Origin: Dillenia suffruticosa
Lineage: Eukaryota; Streptophyta; Magnoliopsida; Dilleniales; Dilleniaceae
Reading direction: 5' to 3'
NCBI GenBank assembly: GCA_033439265.1
Contig: JAVTVX010000026.1
Location: forward strand, 7,317,001-7,381,000
DNA length: 64,000 nucleotides
Shown: positions 59,150-64,000 of the stretch, one piece after another
Numbering within the stretch: position 1 is the first letter of the stretch
Layout of the letters: each line of letters opens with the position of its first letter
Notes under the pieces: generated by a model
What the model was told of the DNA's origin: nothing
What the model saw: the letters and a program-made list of their open reading frames with translations, nothing else
The model's database searches: none
Made by a program: the position numbers and the translations under genes

Positions 59150-60480
59150 GTGAAATGCAATTTAGAGAGTGTGAATAGATCGTATGACACTTTATAGGTT
59201 TTTCAAAAATGTTCTAATTGAGGAAGTTTTACTAAGATTGTTAGAGATTAAGAATGAAAGTAAAATATAAGGAACAAACAGATTTTTATAGTTGTTTCAC
59301 CAAATTCAGAGTAAATCCATTTTTAGGCACCCTTATGGATTTTTCACTATTATATCAATAGTACAAACTTGATTACATGTTTAATTTAAACTTTTATAAT
59401 ATTTATCCACAAATATTAACTTTTCAATATAATTCATGTTGTTTCTCTCTCTCTAAATATCAGATCGTGAATCTTTCAACGGTTTTTGAAAATTTTCAAT
59501 ACGAGAGAAGTAAAATATTATAGAGAACGAGATTACAATATTCAAATATAATGAAATTTAAGATTACAAGAAATTACAGTCAAGAAAGATGAAAGATAGG
59601 ATGCACATTCTATGTATTTGTTGATTAATTCATTTGTGAGTCATTATTTATCCACTTTTGTTTCTCTTTTACTTTGACATTTATAAGTGAATTGAAGAGA
59701 GCCGTTATGAAGTTTGTGAATTTGAATGTCAGACATTAATGTTTCCATCATTTCTCAATAATTTTTTTTACCCATTGTTGTATTTTGGCTAATAAGAAAC
59801 TGTTTTGCTTCTTTTGGGTGGTTCTTTACTGTTTTATAAAAGAGAAACTTGTTTTTCTTGTACATAGCTTGTTAGATCTCACAAATGAAATGATTTAATT
59901 GACAAGTTTGATTGGATGGATTAATTAGACCCAATAATCACATGTTGAACATTTTAAACGGAACCATGTCTTCTTAGGATTGACTTAAATATTTACTGGG
60001 TTGACTCAAATTTGAAATCTTTAAGCCATTAAGATATAAATGAGAATATAGATTGACCTATTAAGTTCTTAGGTTGACTTATTAAAGGTGTGGGTGGACT
60101 TTTAAATGTACTTGGTTGACCAATGATTTATGAATCCAAGTTTAGATAGGTTTGGGTCGACCTATTCGTTTGCTTGGGTCAAAATTTTGTGTGTGGGTCG
60201 ACCTAGTAGAAGGATGGATCGACCTGGTACTTGATTGGGTCAATCTAAAGTATAGTTGGGTCGACCTAGAGAATGAGTGGGTGTGTATCATGTTTAGATC
60301 GACCTAAGGATGGTTTGGGTTAACTTAACGAAGTTTGGGATGACCTAAGGATGGTTGGGTCAGCCTAGAAGAAGTTTGGGTCAACCTAGAAGGATCATGG
60401 GTCAGCCAGAGAGACTATGGGTCAACCTATTAAGATCTTGGGTGGAATGATCAAACTATGTTAGGTCGACAAGACTCAGT
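59150..60480 (+). repeat. Composite module D: head plus GGGTCGACCTA array
   Basis: The head has GTGTGAATAG (59,168), TTTTTATAGTTGTTTCACCA (59,283) and TCAATAGTACAAAC (59,354). The array (about 59,990-60,480) has some 15 copies of GGGTCGACCTA with variants GGGTCAACCTA, GGATCGACCTG, GGGTCAGCCTA and GATCGACCTAA spaced 20-45 bp apart. It is the cleanest of the four arrays. Confidence 0.7.
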
Positions 60481-63400
60481 GTTGACCTTATTTATTATGT
60501 AATAATCATTTAATTAAATGTAAAGTTTTTACATTTGAATTTTTATATTTTCATTTATTTAAGATATTACATATAAATAAAGAAATATTCGCTATTTGGA
60601 TTCAATACAAATTATTTTAAAACTTAATTTTTTAAGGATAAAAAATCCACTTTTTTTTCAAAGAACAAAATTTTGTTTTTGATTTTTGGATGAATTTTGT
60701 TCAAAAGGTTAATGATTTAGAAAAATTCAAAAAAATATATATATATTTTAAGCTAATTGATATATGAGGAATATATATCACCATTTTTATTTTTAATTTT
60801 TTTTGATATTTTAAATATTCATATTTTTAAGTACTTAGTTTCTAACGAGCTTTTCAAATATGAGTTTTCAACATTCTAAATAACTTATTTTTTATCCAAC
60901 TCGCATGTTTGAGTAGTACCATTTTTACTATTAGTAATGTGTTATTTCTTCTTATTTGGATTTGTTCTTCAATGACTTAAATCAACAAATTTTGTGTCAA
61001 CTAACTTTATGCATTTTGTCTATACGTATTGCTATCTTTTCCTTTTAGTCAGTCCACTACCCCTTATATTTCAACCACCGGTCTTTAAATTCTTTTCTTA
61101 ATTAAACAAATCACATTTTGTTCATCATCAAGACTCATTAATATATCAACATTAAGGATGGATTTTCTTTCTTTGTAGACAGATAATATATATTGAGATG
61201 TTATTGAGTGTTGTTATATGTTGAATTTCATGATGGATGAAGAAGATTTTAAGTATTGAATAGTATATGCTCATCTGTATGTTTAGGGTTTCCGTAGCTT
61301 GCAACCAAAGAGGAGCATTAAGGATTCAAAGATTAAGATAAATCTCTTATGCATAGTTTTTTATTTCTTCATGTTGACAACCCTTGTTTATGAATATATG
61401 AAGAGATCCCGGGGTTTACTAATAATTAGAAGTGAAAAGGAATAACAAAAATTCAAAATGGACATGGTATGTAAAAAGTCATGATTTTGTTCTTTTGTTG
61501 ACACCCAACAGTACTTTCACTATTGAAGTCATAACTTCCTCTATAGAGTTCCAAATTGCATGAACTTTTCTCATATGTAAACCAGACCCCTAAGTTTAAA
61601 ATGAAATATTATAATAAAATTTCACAGAGTATTGATTTCATAACATTTGGTTAAAATGTTCATCCCCATAGTATAAAAACTGAAAGTTGATAGTTTGAAT
61701 ATGTCTCGCGTTTTAATCCATAACTTTTTACATGCAACTTCATATTGAGTAAGGTTTTTCCATATGAAAACTAGATTTAAATCTTCCTAAAGATATATCA
61801 CAAGGTTATTTATTGAAAATTGATCTGGAATGAATTTTTAAAATAGTGTCCATTGTAGTCCATGTCATGATACCTCTAAGCTCTTTTCTTTTTTGCTATT
61901 TTCTCATGCTATGTTATATACATATATTTAATTACTAGTTCATATGACTTTGAGAACTACGTATGAAAAGAGAACACATGAATATGAGTTATCTATTACC
62001 CTACAATCTCATACCTTCATGTTATAAGTTGTAAGATGAGTATAAGTTATTTGATCATGTGAACAAATATTTAATTTTTTTTCCTCATATTGAATGGGTT
62101 AATGGCTTTAAAACAATGCCATTTACAAGTTGTAAGATGAATATAAGTTATTTGGTCATCTGAACAAGTATCAATAATTTGACAAGAGTAAAGTATAAGA
62201 ATAAAGCCCTCACATTTCAGATGCCGGATTATTAGTTAGGGAGAAAACATAGGATATCCTATTAGAGTGAGGAGTAGTAAATTATCTTAATTAAAGTGAA
62301 AAGATTTGATTCTTAATATAAAATCCACATATGGGGATAATAGATTCTCATACAAACATGGGGAGTTGATCCACTACTCAAGTAAAATTCTCTTCTAGAT
62401 AGAAAATGGTGCACTTTGGTGTTTTCTCCCTTCGAGAGTAGTTAGATAAAATGTTTAAAATTAGTAATTCTAGAATTTGATTATTGAATTTTCATTCACT
62501 TAAATCCTAGTTCTATTCATTTCTCTAAACAAGATTAATGAAAGAGCAATAATAACTAGACATGAACAATAGAGTATAGAAGAGCACATGTTAATGCTGG
62601 CATGCCAAGCGGACCATTTATACTGGTAAGTTGTTTGTCATATATGGAGTATTGTTATGCATGTATATTAGGTTTTCTTACATGCCTTGAGCGGCCGGAC
62701 AACCATTTTTCAAATGACACTATCAAAATTTTCTTGAGAAAATGTTTAGAAAAGTAATAATTTAAATTCTTTTTTAACATTTTTCCTTATGTATTATCAT
62801 ACATGTGGATCGCAACACATATAATTGTTGATCAATGTTGTATGTTATGTTGTATTTAATTTATTTTTGTCATGTCGTATATTCTATTATTATGAGGCGT
62901 GATAGAGGATTGTCACATGAAGACAAATTTAATATATAATTTTTATAATTAGATTTAAATTTTAGAGATGGTTGACTCAATATTTGGCTAATTAATTTTT
63001 GAGATTATCTTAATTTCTTAATTGGATCTTTCTAGCATTTTTTCATTTTGTGTTAAGTTTTGTTATTGATTTTCTATAGAACTCTGTTTTGTTGTGCTTA
63101 TATTGTTTTGTAAGCTTACACAATATATTTTATGCAATTGTAGCTTGAATTCTCGGGATTGCGATATTTTGTAGTCGTAGATGTTACCATGAACCTTTGA
63201 TTTAATCATTGTACTCAACACATTACTAATAAGAATCAATTTTATTTTTGTTATAATTAAACTAAAGAATAAAAAAGTTAATTATTTTATACTCACATCG
63301 AGAATCAGTGTGAAACATGTATAAATGAAAATTATTAGAAGTAAATGCAAAAATAATGAAAACATATCAATTTTGTTATATATATACATATTGGCCTTTT

Positions 63401-63519
63401 GTCCAAAAAATTGTTATTTTTTATTTTTATTTATTTATTTATTTTGAAGAAAGGAAGCTTTTGTGCCAAAAAAATACAAGGATATAGGTGAAGAATCAAT
63501 ATTTAGTTATTATAGTGAT
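60481..63519. other. AT-rich intergenic DNA, no gene seen
   Basis: At 61,520-61,820 two similar roughly 90-bp passages occur (CATAACTT ... TGCA.CTT ... CATATG.AAAC.AGA), a pattern often seen in plant LTR or UTR sequence. GTTGTAAGATGAGTATAAGTTATTTG and a near copy lie at 62,028-62,155. No coding frame is credible. Confidence 0.45.
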
Positions 63520-63668
63520 CCGACATCAATATTTTATTAGGGTTTTGGATTTGAATTTTACACATAATAAATATAAATATTAAGAGAATTTTGTTTTTAA
63601 ATGGAATAATTTGATTCAAATTGGATTAGTCGGGATTATAGAATATGATAGTTTATTAAAAAAATAGG
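63520..63668 (+). mobile_element. SINE-like insertion upstream of PBA1
   Basis: GGATTTGAATTTTACAC (B-box-like) is followed by GGATTAGTCGGGATTATAGA and a short A-rich end (63,658-63,665), matching the 3' half of the SINE family at 42,024. It ends about 200 bp above the PBA1 start codon. The target duplication was not identified. Confidence 0.5.
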
Positions 63669-63868
63669 GAAGTGAGTGAAGAATTGCAAAAGAGCAGGGG
63701 TCCAATTAGGCCCGACGGCCCGAAACTACAGGTGCTGGTTAGGTCAATTGGCCCCCTCCGCAATATTTCTTTCCTGTTCCCGAAGTCGGTTCCGGTTTTA
63801 TTTCTCTCTCTTCATTTTGCGTAGAAGAGTTCGTCGCTGTTGGTGGGAGTTGGTAATTATACAGCAAA
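63669..63868 (+). promoter_or_regulatory. Proximal promoter and 5' UTR of PBA1
   Basis: GC content rises sharply from the flanking DNA. The block contains paired GGCCCG words (63,709 and 63,718), close to the GGCCC-type elements common in plant housekeeping and proteasome promoters. A CT-rich leader (TTTCTCTCTCTTC near 63,799) follows. No TATA box is evident at the expected distance, consistent with a housekeeping gene. Confidence 0.4.
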
Positions 63869-63965
63869 ATGGACGCAGATGCTCCTCACTCCATGGGAAC
63901 AACCATCATCGGCGTCACTTACAATGGTGGTGTCGTCCTCGGCGCCGACTCTAGAACCAGCACTG
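63869..63965 (+). CDS. PBA1: 20S proteasome subunit beta-1, exon 1 (partial gene)
   Basis: The exon encodes the N-terminus of the beta-1 (caspase-like, PGPH) catalytic subunit of the 20S proteasome core. It begins [20 protein letters not shown] and ends GADSRTSTG. The short propeptide is cut before the first Thr of GTTIIG, which becomes the catalytic N-terminal nucleophile; the Asp of GADSR is the conserved active-site Asp17. The catalytic Lys33 falls in a later exon beyond the window. The exon ends after 32 codons plus one base at a GT donor (63,966), and the intron runs off the edge. The start is the only Met giving the conserved propeptide. The closest known relative by memory is plant PBA1, differing at a few propeptide residues. 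Confidence 0.95.
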
Positions 63966-64000
63966 GTCAGATCAAAACCCTTACTTTTTGTTCTTTCTAA

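Noticed and set aside
63676..63954. 92-codon plus-strand frame covering the PBA1 start region
   Set aside because: It is in a different frame from PBA1; the conserved [15 protein letters not shown] frame starting at 63,869 is clearly the real one.

Overview
The window is an AT-rich, repeat-dominated stretch of a plant nuclear genome, almost certainly a eudicot. The evidence is the plant-type gene content, GT-AG introns, CACTA, hAT, Ty1/copia, Ty3/gypsy, L1 and RTE relics, tRNA-derived SINEs, and long (GA)n, (CT)n and (TAA)n microsatellites. Only two host genes can be supported. One is an intronless plant U-box E3 ubiquitin ligase of the PUB20/21 type on the minus strand (37,375-38,721). The other is the first exon of the 20S proteasome beta-1 subunit gene PBA1 at the right edge (63,869-63,965, plus strand). 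Both belong to the ubiquitin-proteasome system, but they lie 25 kb apart with transposon debris between them, so no functional linkage is implied.

Left part (1-31 kb). A decayed CACTA-like element (about 1,062-4,450) is followed by a roughly 4.4 kb non-coding segment present twice in direct orientation (about 4,480-10,010 and 26,090-30,545). Comparing the copies exposes later insertions: a 1.45 kb fold-back element in copy 1, and a SINE plus two short insertions with 17-21 bp flanking repeats in copy 2. Between the copies lie a GTCGAC-rich array, a 9,545-bp CACTA transposon (10,834-20,378) with perfect 14-bp terminal inverted repeats and a TAA target-site duplication, and a 5.2 kb LTR element on the minus strand (20,839-26,059). 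The CACTA carries both canonical genes, TnpD-like and TnpA-like, with clear exon structure but at least three frame breaks. It also has an array of 14 perfect or near-perfect palindromes and a GC-rich tandem array in which every unit contains several strong hairpins.

Middle part (31-43 kb). This holds a small 1.3 kb LTR element with 280-bp LTRs and a lysine-rich ORF, two SINEs, the U-box gene with its promoter, and a 5'-truncated L1 LINE remnant interrupted by a SINE with a clean target-site duplication.

Right part (43-63.6 kb). This is a graveyard of broken elements: Ty1/copia pol (minus), two Ty3/gypsy gag relics (plus), the end of an RTE LINE (plus), a 2 kb element with about 130-bp inverted termini, and a hAT transposase fossil (minus).

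The signal that ordinary annotation explains least is a repeated composite module seen at four loci (10.1-20.8, 22.8-24.2, 51.8-56.0 and 59.1-60.5 kb). It has a conserved non-coding head followed by a long degenerate array of the palindrome GTCGAC, with flanking bases that differ by locus. I could not assign it to a known element family by eye.
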